In this document: positions 46,983 through 55,805 of the stretch, piece after piece
Position numbering within the stretch: position 1 is the first letter of the stretch
Layout: each line of letters starts with the position of its first letter
NCBI GenBank assembly: GCA_963733145.1
Contig: CAVTCJ010000013.1
Coordinates: 248,001 to 312,000 of the forward strand
DNA from: JAHIKV01 sp963733145
Lineage (GTDB): Bacteria > Planctomycetota > Planctomycetia > Pirellulales > Thermoguttaceae
Length of the DNA stretch: 64,000 bases
Direction of reading: 5' to 3'
Made by a program: the position numbers and the translations under genes
Notes under the pieces: generated by a model
The model's input: only the letters and a program-made list of their open reading frames with translations
Databases searched by the model: none
Told to the model about the DNA's origin: nothing

Positions 46983-47780
46983 CTATGCACGCCGCCATGC
47001 GACGAAAATGAGCGACGCCAGCGCGATGGCGAGCAGTGCGAGCGACGATGGTTCGGGGACGGCGAGGGCGGCGAAGGAGTGAAAGGTGATCGAGGCATCG
47101 CTGCTCGGCGGGTTGTTCATGTCCGCCAGCCAGCCGCCCAGCGTGACGTCATTCCAGGTGAACGCCGGGTCGAGGGAAAGTCCCGTCGTGCCGTCGTTGG
47201 TCAGCGTCGCCGAGGTGATCGTATCGGACAAAACGCCGTCGATGTAGAAACGCAGATTGTTCGCGCCGTCGCGCTCCAGGGCGAAGATGTGATCGCCGGC
47301 CGAGCGGGCCACATAGGTATTGAGATAGCGGCCCGCGCTGCTGCCGCTTTCGTATCGCTTGAGGTCGAGAAAGTAGACACCGTCGCCCGGATAGGCGCCG
47401 AACGTCATGGCAAACTTCGGATCGGAGGGCGAGGCCCCCGTGAGGTCTTCGCTCAGATCGATGCGGAAGCCGGCGTTCTGAGTGTCGCCACCACCCAGCG
47501 GCCCCGGATCGGCGACGGCAACGGAGACGATGGCGTTCCCCAAGGCGGCGAAACTCGGATCGTCCGAGACGACGCTGCCGTTGCGGAAGTAGAAGCCGGA
47601 ACTGCTGTAGAAGTCGCCATCCAAGGGAACGATGAGGTCGGTGCCGCTTACGGTTGGGTCGCTGCTAAAGTATTTGCCCTGCCAGTCGTAGCCTTCCCAG
47701 GTGACGGTGGCCAGAGCCGCGTTTCCGCACGACAGTACGATGCCGAAAGCGAAAGCCAAGGTAAGGGATATGGTTCGCAT
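46983..47780 (-). CDS. PEP-CTERM sorting domain protein, secreted
   Basis: The 265-residue protein has an N-terminal signal (T-I-S-L-T-L-A-F-A-F-G-I-V-L-S-C-G-N-A-A-L-A) and a C-terminal PEP-CTERM tail: V-P-E-P-S-S-L-A-L-L-A-I-A-L-A-S-L-I-F-V-A-W-R-R-A. The middle is beta-rich, LamG-like (D-H-I-F-A-L-E-R-D-G-A-N-N-L-R-F-Y-I-D-G-V-L). The exosortase system (not in this window) would process it for anchoring or release at the cell surface. Function unknown. Confidence 0.92.
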   Translation of the reverse strand: MRTISLTLAFAFGIVLSCGNAALATVTWEGYDWQGKYFSSDPTVSGTDLIVPLDGDFYSSSGFYFRNGSVVSDDPSFAALGNAIVSVAVADPGPLGGGDTQNAGFRIDLSEDLTGASPSDPKFAMTFGAYPGDGVYFLDLKRYESGSSAGRYLNTYVARSAGDHIFALERDGANNLRFYIDGVLSDTITSATLTNDGTTGLSLDPAFTWNDVTLGGWLADMNNPPSSDASITFHSFAALAVPEPSSLALLAIALASLIFVAWRRA

Positions 47781-48757
47781 GAGGTCTATCCTTCGCTGTT
47801 AAAACAAATGGGGGTCTAAGCACTCGTTTGCAGTGACGCTGGAAAGTGCCGCTATTTGACGCTAATCTACCATGGTATCGATTCTACCGGGTAGGAAAGA
47901 TATGTCAAGGGGGCGGTTTTCCAACACGGATGCCCGTCGGGGAATTGACGATCCGCGCGAGTGGTGGAGTTTGCCCTCGCTTGCGCCGCGTTTTCCCCCC
48001 CGCGTGTTTCCAGTTGGTCAGCAAACCCTCGAATTTCCAGTTTAAGACCTCTTACCCCACCTCCAGAGTAAGAAATAGCCGTGTCGCTATGCAACAGAAT
48101 TTCACTTTGCGCGTTCGGCGTTCGACAGTGTCATAATAACGCAACTCATTATACAGCAATCACTTGTGGATTGCGAAACGGCCGTTTTTATCCCCCACAT
48201 TTGTCGGCAGGGTGTTGCATCGGCAAGACATCCAAGCCTGTTCGTCCAGCCGGCATTAGGTCTTAGGTCTTTGGGCTTTGGATATTGGTCCCGGCATCGA
48301 GATTTCCGGCCAAGACCTAAGCCCCAAGACCCAAGACCCAAGACTAAGCCCCAAGACCCAATCCCGAGCCAGCCGCCGCTAATCCTACCAGCCGGGTTGG
48401 GCCTATTCAATCTCAAGAATTGTGCCAAGCAACATTTCCGCCGCCGGACGGGACACGGATGTAGGTCCCGTCTGCCGGACGGGACTGAGGAACGAAAAGT
48501 GGCCGTATATCGGGCAGGCGAGCCGGACGCAAGTCCCGCCCGGAAGGCGGGACCTACTCCCGGCAACTGCCGACAACCCTTGATTGACTGTCCCGCAGCG
48601 AAGAGCTATGCTCAGAGCGTGGCGGCAACGCCTCTAACAGTAGGGGAGATACGGCGTCGTTGTACAAAAAGCTGCGCCGCCTTTTCGCTTCCAGAAATGA
48701 AGGCCAGCAAGTAAAATTACCCACAATGCCATAACTAGTATTGTGTCCCTGGCTTAA
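47781..48757. other. Non-coding stretch with L- and N-family repeats
   Basis: Nearly 1 kb without a convincing gene. It holds a TAGGTCTTAGGTCTTTGGGC / CCAAGACCTAAGCCCCAAGA low-complexity inverted array (48256-48361) and an inverted pair GTAGGTCCCGTCTGCCGGAC / GTCCCGCCCGGAAGGCGGGA (48462-48556). An A/T-rich segment between 47840 and 48240 may be a degraded gene or a promoter region. Nothing else stands out. Confidence 0.6.
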
Positions 48758-49135
48758 TCAATTCTGGGCCGCCCCATCTTTCGCCGCAGGATGCTTGTCC
48801 CATGCATAGACCCATTGATTCCAAGCACGAAAGATATTATTTAGGGTTTCCCATTCCTTTTCGGAATGATCCCTCCGCCAAGTTTCACGAAAATGCTCAA
48901 CGATTCTGTCCCCATGAAGTCTCATTCTAGGGTAGGTCTCGAAAAAAATGGCAAAGAGCATTCCCTTATATGGTTCTTGCTCCCAGAAGGGATGGCCAGA
49001 GTCATTGGGAAACATCATATCGACCCACTTTTCAATTCGCTCAAGGGACTCGCGTACTTCATCGAAAACGGCCATGTTTCGACTCCTATTTTTTATCGTG
49101 AGTTCTATTGCGGCTAACACTTCTGATGATTGCAT
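48758..49135 (-). CDS. Hypothetical protein
   Basis: The 125-residue frame has a plausible composition (E-R-I-E-K-W-V-D-M-M-F, H-P-F-W-E-Q-E-P-Y-K-G-M-L) and no known domain. Codon use is more A/T-rich than the neighbours. ATG 49135 is the longest start; shorter starts are possible, for example M-A-V-F-D-E at residue 21. Confidence 0.5.
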   Translation of the reverse strand: MQSSEVLAAIELTIKNRSRNMAVFDEVRESLERIEKWVDMMFPNDSGHPFWEQEPYKGMLFAIFFETYPRMRLHGDRIVEHFRETWRRDHSEKEWETLNNIFRAWNQWVYAWDKHPAAKDGAAQN

Positions 49136-49331
49136 TCCTGATTGGGTGGAATGAAGGTTTTGAAAGCCATTTTCTGCTCAAATAATCAATTTCCATCGTC
49201 CCATAGATGAATGGTTTCCGGCATCTTTTCATTCACCCTTTTTCTTGCAGTCACCTGTATAAGTCCAAAATACAAAGATACAGCATTCTGGTGAACAGGA
49301 TTTCGCATTAACCCTTTTTGCATTTCCAAAA

Positions 49332-50060
49332 CTAGATATTGCCCTTCCTAATTTCCTGTCGGATAAGCGCGTTCAATGAAGTAGCATGTTTTTTTAGCTG
49401 GTAGAATTCTTCAAGACCGGTGGGAAGTTGGGCAAATCTCAAAATCCAACAATTGACTCTGTCTTTCAGTTCGATTGGCAGCGGGCTATCTGCGGTCATG
49501 GGTTCACTGATAGCTGTTATTAACAAAACAAATCTCGCAAGATTCTGGTTCACGGATCGCATGGCTTCATCCTTGCTTGATCCTGATTCCCGGCAAGCAT
49601 GGTAATGCGGATAACGTACAAGCATATCATCGACCAGAAGGATGAATTGCCGTTCAAGGTCATGCATATCCCACCACCAACGGAAATCTTGTTCCCGAAC
49701 GCCCTCTTTGTGTTTCCACTCAAAATCCGCGCGTACTTTCGGGTTTTGCTCCGCAAGAGCGAGCAACTTGTCGGCGTTGATGTCTATGAACCCGTCCCTG
49801 AGAGATGCTTCTCGCGCCTTTTGGAGGAGGCCCTTAAATGTTACCTTGGCGTCACGTGGCGTCATAGGTGGGCCACAGGCTCCTCTCTGAAACATGGGCA
49901 GATACTCCTGCTCAAGCCTCCTGACGGTTTCTGCTTCTGAGGTCACTGTTGTATCCTTTCTTTTTGTTAACCATCCAAAGGAAAATCTTGGGCCGCCATT
50001 TGCAATTACCCTGATGGCACAGCCAATTTTGGCTATGAAATAGGGAATTGACTCATTCAA
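49332..50060 (-). CDS. Hypothetical protein
   Basis: A 242-residue frame, low in G/C at the third base, is likely coding because it is long and lacks opposing stop-rich structure. It has a small hydrophobic N-terminus (Y-F-I-A-K-I-G-C-A-I-R-V-I) followed by charged helices. No domain recognised. With the gene at 48758 it may form a transferred pair. Confidence 0.55.
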   Translation of the reverse strand: MNESIPYFIAKIGCAIRVIANGGPRFSFGWLTKRKDTTVTSEAETVRRLEQEYLPMFQRGACGPPMTPRDAKVTFKGLLQKAREASLRDGFIDINADKLLALAEQNPKVRADFEWKHKEGVREQDFRWWWDMHDLERQFILLVDDMLVRYPHYHACRESGSSKDEAMRSVNQNLARFVLLITAISEPMTADSPLPIELKDRVNCWILRFAQLPTGLEEFYQLKKHATSLNALIRQEIRKGNI

Positions 50061-50420
50061 TGTTTTCTTCCCGATTCGATCTCTTCAGCCTTACGTCCTC
50101 GTTCGGCGTGGGCGGCGTGACCCGGCGGAATTGACTTAAGTTTACAAAAAAGCAGCGGACTAATCAACCCCCTCCCGAGCTACTACGATCATGGCGAGGC
50201 CACAGGTCACAAACCCGACGAGAGGGAAGGATAATGGGGTCGAAAGTCTTTGCTTTTGACTTGCGATTCGTTTTCGATCCGTCAACGTAAAGACACGCGA
50301 CCGCTTTACCCCGCCAAGGAAGTTTAGTCCCGTGCTCTGCGCGGGCGCCCGGCACAAGGGCCGGGCTAAACGACCTCGCTCAGGGCGCGAACAGCGGCTT
50401 CAACTCCAGCAGCTTCAGGG

Positions 50421-50578
50421 GAACAAAGGGGATATTTTACTTTTGCGGCCATTCACGCTTCAGTATATTGCCTATTTTGTGACATAAAGTAGAATGTCCT
50501 CTTTTGTCTCTTTCCAGTAAAACAATAGTCGGAAAGGTATTTACCACAAAGACCCAAAGGCGCAAAGGAGAAGTCTTG
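50421..50578. repeat. 158-bp direct repeat, left copy
   Basis: Nearly identical to 51897-52054; both contain GCGGCCATTCACGCTTCAGT and GACCCAAAGGCGCAAAGGAG. The right copy runs up to the GTG start of the GxxExxY gene, so the left copy is a duplicate of that gene's 5' flank. The two copies flank the DUF389 gene. Confidence 0.92.
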
Positions 50579-50758
50579 GGCCGGAAAAGGGCCGGAAAAG
50601 GAGGGCCGGAAAAGGGGACATCACTCTTTCAGTCCGGAAAAAGGGGCCGGTAAAGGGGATGTCATTCATTTCACTGCCGGAAAGGCCGGAAAAGGGGACA
50701 TCACTCATTTCAGGCCGGAAAAAGAGGCCGGTAAAGGGGACGTCATTCATTTCAGGAA
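50578..50758. repeat. Tandem array of GCCGGAAAAGGGGACATCAC type units
   Basis: Three diverged units of ~55-60 bases, each with GGCCGGAAAAGGGGACATCA or GGCCGGTAAAGGGGATGTCA followed by CTCATTTCAG or TTCATTTCAG. The GGGGACA core resembles the repeats inside dus and rimO. Confidence 0.8.
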
Positions 50759-50877
50759 ATCAGGAAGGCATAAATGCGTCCTGTCCCCCTATTCCGTCCC
50801 CTTTCCTCCCCCATCGTTTTTCTCGGCGACCGTGGTCAAGGTAATCCGGAAATGGAAATGGAAAGGATAACACCGCA

Positions 50878-51888
50878 ATGGCCCTACGTTTGATCGAGAT
50901 GGTGTTGCCGGAGAAGGATGGCAAGGAAGTCCGCGAGCTCCTCAAGGAGCACAAGGTCCTCGAACACCGGCAGGTCCGATTGTCCGACGGGGAAGTGCTG
51001 GTGCGGATTCTGTTGGACGCGGAACAGAGCGAGGCCGTGCTGGATCTGTTGGGGAATCAGTACGCCGGCGCGGAGGGCAACCGGGTGGTGATCCTGCCGG
51101 TCGAGGCCACATTGCCACGAGCCGAGCCGGAGTCGGCCGACACGCCCGGACAACCGACGCCGGAGGAAAAGACGCCGGAACGGATTAGCCGGGAGGAATT
51201 GTACGAGGACATCAAAGATGCCGCGCGGTGTTCGCGGGTCTACATGGCAATGGTGGTGTTGTCCACCATCGTGGCCGCCATCGGTCTGCGCCAAAACAGC
51301 GTGGCCGTCATCATCGGGGCGATGGTGATTGCGCCCTTGCTCGGGCCGAACATGGCGTTGTCGCTCGGCACGACGTTGGGTGATTTGTCGCTGCTGTGGC
51401 GCGCGCTCCGCACGAGCCTGACCGGGATTGCATTGGTGATGGTGTTGTCGGTGCTCATCGGCGGGCTGGTGCAAGTGGACCCGGCACTGACCGAAGTGGC
51501 GTCGCGCACGCGAGTGGTGCTGGGCGACGTCGCGGTGGCCTTGGCGTCGGGCTGCGCGGGCGCGCTGGCGTTCACCACCGGTGTCTCGGCGACGTTGGTC
51601 GGCGTGATGGTGGCGGTGGCGCTGTTGCCGCCGTTGGTGGCGTTCGGGCTGCTGCTGGGCGGCGGGCATCCGGTGTTGGCCATTGGCGCCCTATCGCTGT
51701 TTCTGGTGAACCTGATTTGCGTCAACCTTGCCGGCGTTACGACGTTTCTGGTGCAGGGCATTCACCCGACGACCTGGTGGGAGAAAGACCGGGCCGCGAA
51801 AGCCACCCGCATCGCCATTGGGCTGTGGGCGGTGTTGTTGGCGGCATTGGTCGGCATGGTCCTGCTGTTGCGAAAGGGCGGAATATGA
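50878..51888 (+). CDS. TIGR00341/DUF389 family membrane protein
   Basis: The 336-residue protein has an N-terminal cytoplasmic ~110 residues (M-A-L-R-L-I-E-M-V-L-P) and then ~6-7 TM segments with I-I-G-A-M-V-I-A-P-L-L-G-P-N near residue 150, the DUF389 signature. The family's role is unknown; transport has been suggested. It is flanked by 158-bp direct repeats, which suggests that it was inserted as a unit between duplicated flanks. Confidence 0.88.
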   Translation: MALRLIEMVLPEKDGKEVRELLKEHKVLEHRQVRLSDGEVLVRILLDAEQSEAVLDLLGNQYAGAEGNRVVILPVEATLPRAEPESADTPGQPTPEEKTPERISREELYEDIKDAARCSRVYMAMVVLSTIVAAIGLRQNSVAVIIGAMVIAPLLGPNMALSLGTTLGDLSLLWRALRTSLTGIALVMVLSVLIGGLVQVDPALTEVASRTRVVLGDVAVALASGCAGALAFTTGVSATLVGVMVAVALLPPLVAFGLLLGGGHPVLAIGALSLFLVNLICVNLAGVTTFLVQGIHPTTWWEKDRAAKATRIAIGLWAVLLAALVGMVLLLRKGGI

Positions 51889-51896
51889 ATGCGCCA

Positions 51897-52054
51897 GAAC
51901 AAAGGGGACGTTCTACTTTTGCGGCCATTCACGCTTCAGTATATTGCCTATTTTGTGACATAAAGAAGAATGTCCTCTTTTGTCTCTTTCCAGTGAAACT
52001 ATAGCCGGAAAGGGATTTACCACAAAGACCCAAAGGCGCAAAGGAGAAGTCTTG
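51897..52054. repeat. 158-bp direct repeat, right copy
   Basis: Right copy of the 50421-50578 repeat, ending in AGTCTTG where the final G is the first base of the GxxExxY start codon. It includes the gene's leader with the CAAAGGAGAAG ribosome-binding site. Confidence 0.92.
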
Positions 52055-52449
52055 TGAATCAGTATCAACCTATTCCTCAAGAGACCGAACGAATCGCGAA
52101 ACAAATTGTGGATGCGGCTTTTCAAGTTCACAAGAATCTTGGACCAGGGTTGCTGGAATCGGTGTACGAAGTGTGTCTGTGTCACGAGTTGAAGAAACGG
52201 GGAATTGCCTTCCGCACTCAGGTAACTTTGCCCGTGGTTTATGACGGTGTCCGGCTGGACGCCGGGCTGCGATTGGACGTGCTGGCGGCCGAAGCGGTGA
52301 TCGTGGAACTGAAAGCTGTCGAGAAACACAACCCGCTGTTTGACGCCCAACTGCTCACCTATCTGAAATTAACCGGCCACCGCTTGGGGCTGCTGATCAA
52401 TTTCAACGTTCCACTCATCAAAGATGGGATAAAGAGAATCATTCTTTGA
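52054..52449 (+). CDS. GxxExxY family protein
   Basis: The 131-residue protein carries the family signature L-G-P-G-L-L-E-S-V-Y-E and a PD-(D/E)XK-like centre: D-V-L-A-A-E-A-V-I-V-E-L-K-A-V, and later L-L-T-Y-L-K...G-L-L-I-N-F. It is widespread, nuclease-like and of unknown function. GTG 52054 has AAGGAGAAG upstream. Confidence 0.92.
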   Translation: MNQYQPIPQETERIAKQIVDAAFQVHKNLGPGLLESVYEVCLCHELKKRGIAFRTQVTLPVVYDGVRLDAGLRLDVLAAEAVIVELKAVEKHNPLFDAQLLTYLKLTGHRLGLLINFNVPLIKDGIKRIIL

Positions 52450-52524
52450 ATATCTGCTGCGGACGTGTCTCGTAGGGTGGGGAGAAGGCGTATATCTCAC
52501 CACAAAGACACGAAGACACAAAAG

Positions 52525-53733
52525 TCACTCAGATATTTTTTGTGTCTTTGTGCCTTTGTGGTAGGCATTCCCGTCCGCCCCAGGAGTAAACAGCGGCTTC
52601 AACTCCAGCAACTTCAGCGGCAGCGAGGAGGAGGGGCAGGAGCCGATCGCCAGATGGAGCTTCAATGCGGCGGGCTCGAAGATCATGGTCTGCACCGTGA
52701 GCTTGCCCAGATGCACCTCTTGCAGTTTCCGGTAGACGTCGGCGATGCCCACCTGGTCGAACATGCGGGTTTGGATCAGCTTGCGATAGCGCGGACACCA
52801 GGTGAAGACCGCCAACTCGCTGGTGCGGAAGTGGTTGGTGCAGGCGCAGATGCCGTCGATGGCGTGCCGGGCCTCGACGGTCTTGGGGGTCATTTCGAGC
52901 ACCACCGCGTCCCGCGGGTCGCACAGCGCCAGGCTGAGGATCGTCGTCCGCGGAGTGGCGCGGAGCATCTTCTCGGCCTCTTGCACCGTAGCACACTCCT
53001 CGAGCACGCGGCGGAAGGCGAAGGTGTAGGGCATGCCCTTGGGGTTGAACATCGCCGCGCCGTCGCGGGCGAGGTAGACCTCGTGGACGGCCAGCGAGAG
53101 GCCGGCGTCGTTGATGCCCGACAGGCAGCCGAACAGGCCCGGAAAACCGATCGAGGCGAAGGCGTGCTTCCCTTTGGGGCGATGCACCGTGACCAGGCTG
53201 TATTTGTCGAGGATGCCGAGGGTGTAGAAATCGAGATTGCGGCCGAACAGCGGCCCCTTCGTCTTGCTGTGCGCGGCATCGACCATCAGCGAGGAGCAGG
53301 AGAAACCGCCGCGGTAGATGTCGGGCAGCATGTTGGCCAGCAGACCAAGGTCGCGGTCTACGCCGTATTCCTTCGAGGCCGCCCGCAATTCCACGCGATA
53401 GTCCTCGGGCAGTTGCCGGGCCAACTGTTCGCACCTCTCGCGGCACTTTTTCAACTGGTCGTCATTGATTCCCGCCCGCTTCAACAGCATTTGCGGATAT
53501 TCGGCGATTTTCTTCACCGCCGCGGCGGTGAGAACACCCTTCTGGCGGCCGATCTCCTCGGGCGTGCCCGCGACGATCAGCACGGGCAGGTCGTTGATAT
53601 ACCGCAACTCGCCGCCGCCGGAGCGTCCCTCGGCGAAGACACGGGCCGTTTCCGCCCGGGCGGCCGAGACGGCCAGCAGAAGCAAGAGAATCACCGGAAA
53701 CGAACGAACCAAATCACGCCGGCGGCAGCACAT
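52525..53733 (-). CDS. C45 family peptidase / acyltransferase-like Ntn hydrolase
   Basis: The 402-residue protein has a signal peptide (F-P-V-I-L-L-L-L-L-A-V-S-A-A-R-A) and matches the C45 (acyl-CoA:6-APA acyltransferase-like) group. Candidate nucleophile is Cys in F-S-C-S-S near residue 145; following landmarks are G-R-N-L-D-F, G-F-P-G-L-F-G-C-L-S-G-I-N-D-A-G-L. Exported. The last ~20 residues (after P-L-F-T-P-G-A-D-G-N) come from a CACAAAGGCACAAAGACACA-type dispersed repeat, so the ancestral C-terminus was shorter. Substrate unknown. Confidence 0.82.
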   Translation of the reverse strand: MCCRRRDLVRSFPVILLLLLAVSAARAETARVFAEGRSGGGELRYINDLPVLIVAGTPEEIGRQKGVLTAAAVKKIAEYPQMLLKRAGINDDQLKKCRERCEQLARQLPEDYRVELRAASKEYGVDRDLGLLANMLPDIYRGGFSCSSLMVDAAHSKTKGPLFGRNLDFYTLGILDKYSLVTVHRPKGKHAFASIGFPGLFGCLSGINDAGLSLAVHEVYLARDGAAMFNPKGMPYTFAFRRVLEECATVQEAEKMLRATPRTTILSLALCDPRDAVVLEMTPKTVEARHAIDGICACTNHFRTSELAVFTWCPRYRKLIQTRMFDQVGIADVYRKLQEVHLGKLTVQTMIFEPAALKLHLAIGSCPSSSLPLKLLELKPLFTPGADGNAYHKGTKTQKISE

Positions 53734-54245
53734 TTTCTTTCACCTGGCAGGAATAAATGCGATTGAGCGGTTCCGTAAGGAAAGATTTAGGCCATTATAC
53801 CGCTTCGCGTTCGTTCCGACCACCAGCCGGCGGCACGGGAATCGAATTCATCCAGAGGAGGTGGCGCCGCAAGGGGAGTTTTCGGGCGATGTTGCCCCCC
53901 AAAAACAAGCATCTCGCCGAAAAAAGGCCCCGACCCCGACCCCCGATCAGAGCGAGAGCCGATGAACCGAGAAACGTCGCCCCGTTTGTCGGAGAAAGTC
54001 GCCCCTTGCGCCGCGGGAGGGGGACAGGTCCATGTTTTCGGGCCACAGTTGTTCGGTGAAATCACGTTTTCCCGCCGAAAAATGGACCAGTCCCCTGCCG
54101 CCCCGTGAACGGTTACCAATTATCACGAAAAAATCGGGCGGGGGTGAAAAAAGGTGGGGCGGCAGTTGTACTGCCGCCCCGTTTCTGCCCTTCAGCGGGG
54201 TGGCGGTGCAACTGCCACCCCAACGAAGTCCGGAGTCATTCGCCG
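53734..54245. other. Gene-free stretch with palindromic repeats
   Basis: Contains an inverted pair GGGGACAGGTCCATGTTTTC / GAAAAATGGACCAGTCCCCT (about 54018-54095) and a D-family hairpin pair (GGGGCGGCAGTTGTACTGCC and GGGGTGGCGGTGCAACTGCC, 54153-54229). I see no gene; frames here are low-complexity. Confidence 0.75.
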
Positions 54246-55664
54246 CTACGCGATCTCGGGCAGTTCATAGCCCTTGCGCCGCGGGCGTTCGAGCAGCTTG
54301 TTCGCTGCGTCGCTGTTGGTGAAGCGCTCCGACTTGGGGTCCCATTTCAGCGGCTCGCCGACGCGGCCGACGTCGCGGACGATGTTCACCAGGTAGCAGA
54401 GCGTGGTCGCCCGCTGGCCGATCTCGATGTCCGCGTTGCAGCGGTTGCGGCTCTTGATGCAATCGAGCCAGTTCTCGATGTGATAGGCCGTCTCGGGCCG
54501 CTTGTTCGGGCCGGGATTGTGCGGCGACTGGATGAGGCTCTTCGGATTGGCGGCGATCTTGTTGCGGTTGATCTCGATCTTGCCCTTCTCGCCGACGAAA
54601 ATGGCGCCCAGGCCGGGGCCGCGGTCGCCGTCGAGATGCAGCTTCAGTTTCGTGCCATTGGCGAAGGTCATCGTGACCTTGGCCCGGGGGCCGACGAGCT
54701 TCGCCATTCCGTGATACGGCGTGCCGGTATCCTCTTCGCCGACCAGTCCGGTGGAGCGGAGTTCGGGGGCGAACTTGCCGGTCTCCTCGACCTTGACCGG
54801 CTCTTCGAGCAGGACCTCGACCGGGCCGGTGTCGTCCGTGCCCAAGGCGCGGTTGACCTGGTCGTAGGAGTGTGTGCCCCAGCCGGTGACGCCGAAGCAG
54901 CGGCCGCCGCCGTCATAGTCCCACCAGCGGTCCCAGCCATGTTGAATGTTGACGTGATATGGCCGGGCGACGGCCTGATTCGTCCAGACGTCCCACCAAT
55001 TTTCGCTTCCGCCCTTGGGCAGCGGATCGGCGGGTCGGTCGATCCACCTGTCGGGACCGACGAAGTTCGGGGCGATCACGGTCAGCACCTTGCCCAGCGC
55101 CCCGTTTTTCACGAGGTCGCTGGCCCAGTTGTTGATCGGCATCGAGCGCTGCTGGGTGCCGACCTGGGTGACGCGGCCGAGTTTCCGCGCGGCACGGACC
55201 ATCGTCCGCCCCTCGGAGATGGTCAGGCTCATCGGCTTTTCGATGTAGGCATCCATTCCCGCCTGCATGGCCTGCATGGCGATCCAAGCCCGGGCGTGGG
55301 TGGTGGTCTCGACCATCACGCCGTCGAGCTTTTCCTTGTCGATCATCCGGCGGAAATCGTCGTACAGCTTTAACGAGCCGTATAGCTTCTGTTGCGCCAG
55401 GTGGGCCTGCAGTGCGTGCGTTCGCGGCAGAAAACAATCGCACAAAGCCACCAGGCGGAACGTCTTCACGTCTCTTGCTTCCTTGCAAATATCTCGGGAG
55501 CGGCCGCCGCAGCCGATCACGGCGACGTTGACCATGTCGTTGGCGCCCGGTTGGTCCGGCCCGCCGAGGACGCGGGAGGGGATAATCGTGGGAATCGAAA
55601 GGGCCGCCGCCGCGGCCGCCGAGGTCTTGAGAAAATTGCGGCGGTCAAAACTGGTTTGTTTCAC
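54246..55664 (-). CDS. Gfo/Idh/MocA family oxidoreductase with Tat signal
   Basis: The 472-residue protein starts with a twin-arginine signal (D-R-R-N-F-L-K-T-S-A-A-A-A-A-A-L), then a Rossmann domain with V-A-V-I-G-C-G-G-R-S-R and the E-K-P-M-S motif near 145 (catalytic Lys), and a C-terminal alpha/beta dimerisation domain. NAD(P) sugar oxidoreductases of this type are massively amplified in Planctomycetota. GTG 55664 follows AAGGAGATCC, so it is preferred over the ATG at 55736. Confidence 0.93.
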   Translation of the reverse strand: MKQTSFDRRNFLKTSAAAAAALSIPTIIPSRVLGGPDQPGANDMVNVAVIGCGGRSRDICKEARDVKTFRLVALCDCFLPRTHALQAHLAQQKLYGSLKLYDDFRRMIDKEKLDGVMVETTTHARAWIAMQAMQAGMDAYIEKPMSLTISEGRTMVRAARKLGRVTQVGTQQRSMPINNWASDLVKNGALGKVLTVIAPNFVGPDRWIDRPADPLPKGGSENWWDVWTNQAVARPYHVNIQHGWDRWWDYDGGGRCFGVTGWGTHSYDQVNRALGTDDTGPVEVLLEEPVKVEETGKFAPELRSTGLVGEEDTGTPYHGMAKLVGPRAKVTMTFANGTKLKLHLDGDRGPGLGAIFVGEKGKIEINRNKIAANPKSLIQSPHNPGPNKRPETAYHIENWLDCIKSRNRCNADIEIGQRATTLCYLVNIVRDVGRVGEPLKWDPKSERFTNSDAANKLLERPRRKGYELPEIA

Positions 55665-55702
55665 GGGAGGGATCTCCTTATATGAAGGCGGGCAGGATCG
55701 GT

Positions 55703-55764
55703 CGTAGGGTGCGTAAAACGCACCATGCGTTGCCATCGGTTATGGTGCGTTTCACGCACACTAC
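55703..55764. repeat. Palindromic repeat of GTAGGGTGCGTAAAACGCAC type
   Basis: GTAGGGTGCGTAAAACGCAC and GGTGCGTTTCACGCACACTA are inverted copies separated by ~18 bases. They lie upstream of the Tat oxidoreductase and downstream of the GH27 gene. Confidence 0.85.
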
Positions 55765-55805
55765 ATCTCGCACCTACGATGATTATATCAGATTATTTTT
55801 GAATT

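Larger units (their letters stand above)
50061..50877. other. Gene-free stretch with repeats and a duplicated flank
   Basis: In order: ~260 bases without recognised features, an inverted pair GTTTAGTCCCGTGCTCTGCG / CCGGCACAAGGGCCGGGCTA (50322-50372), ~33 bases resembling the 3' end of the C45-peptidase gene (50389-50420), the left 158-bp direct repeat (50421-50578), and a tandem GCCGGAAAAGGGGACATCAC array (50578-50758). Start and promoter of the DUF389 gene follow. Confidence 0.75.

Noticed and set aside
50160..50357. Short minus-strand frame of 65 residues with a hydrophobic end
   Set aside because: No start signal or family; likely chance in a gene-free region.
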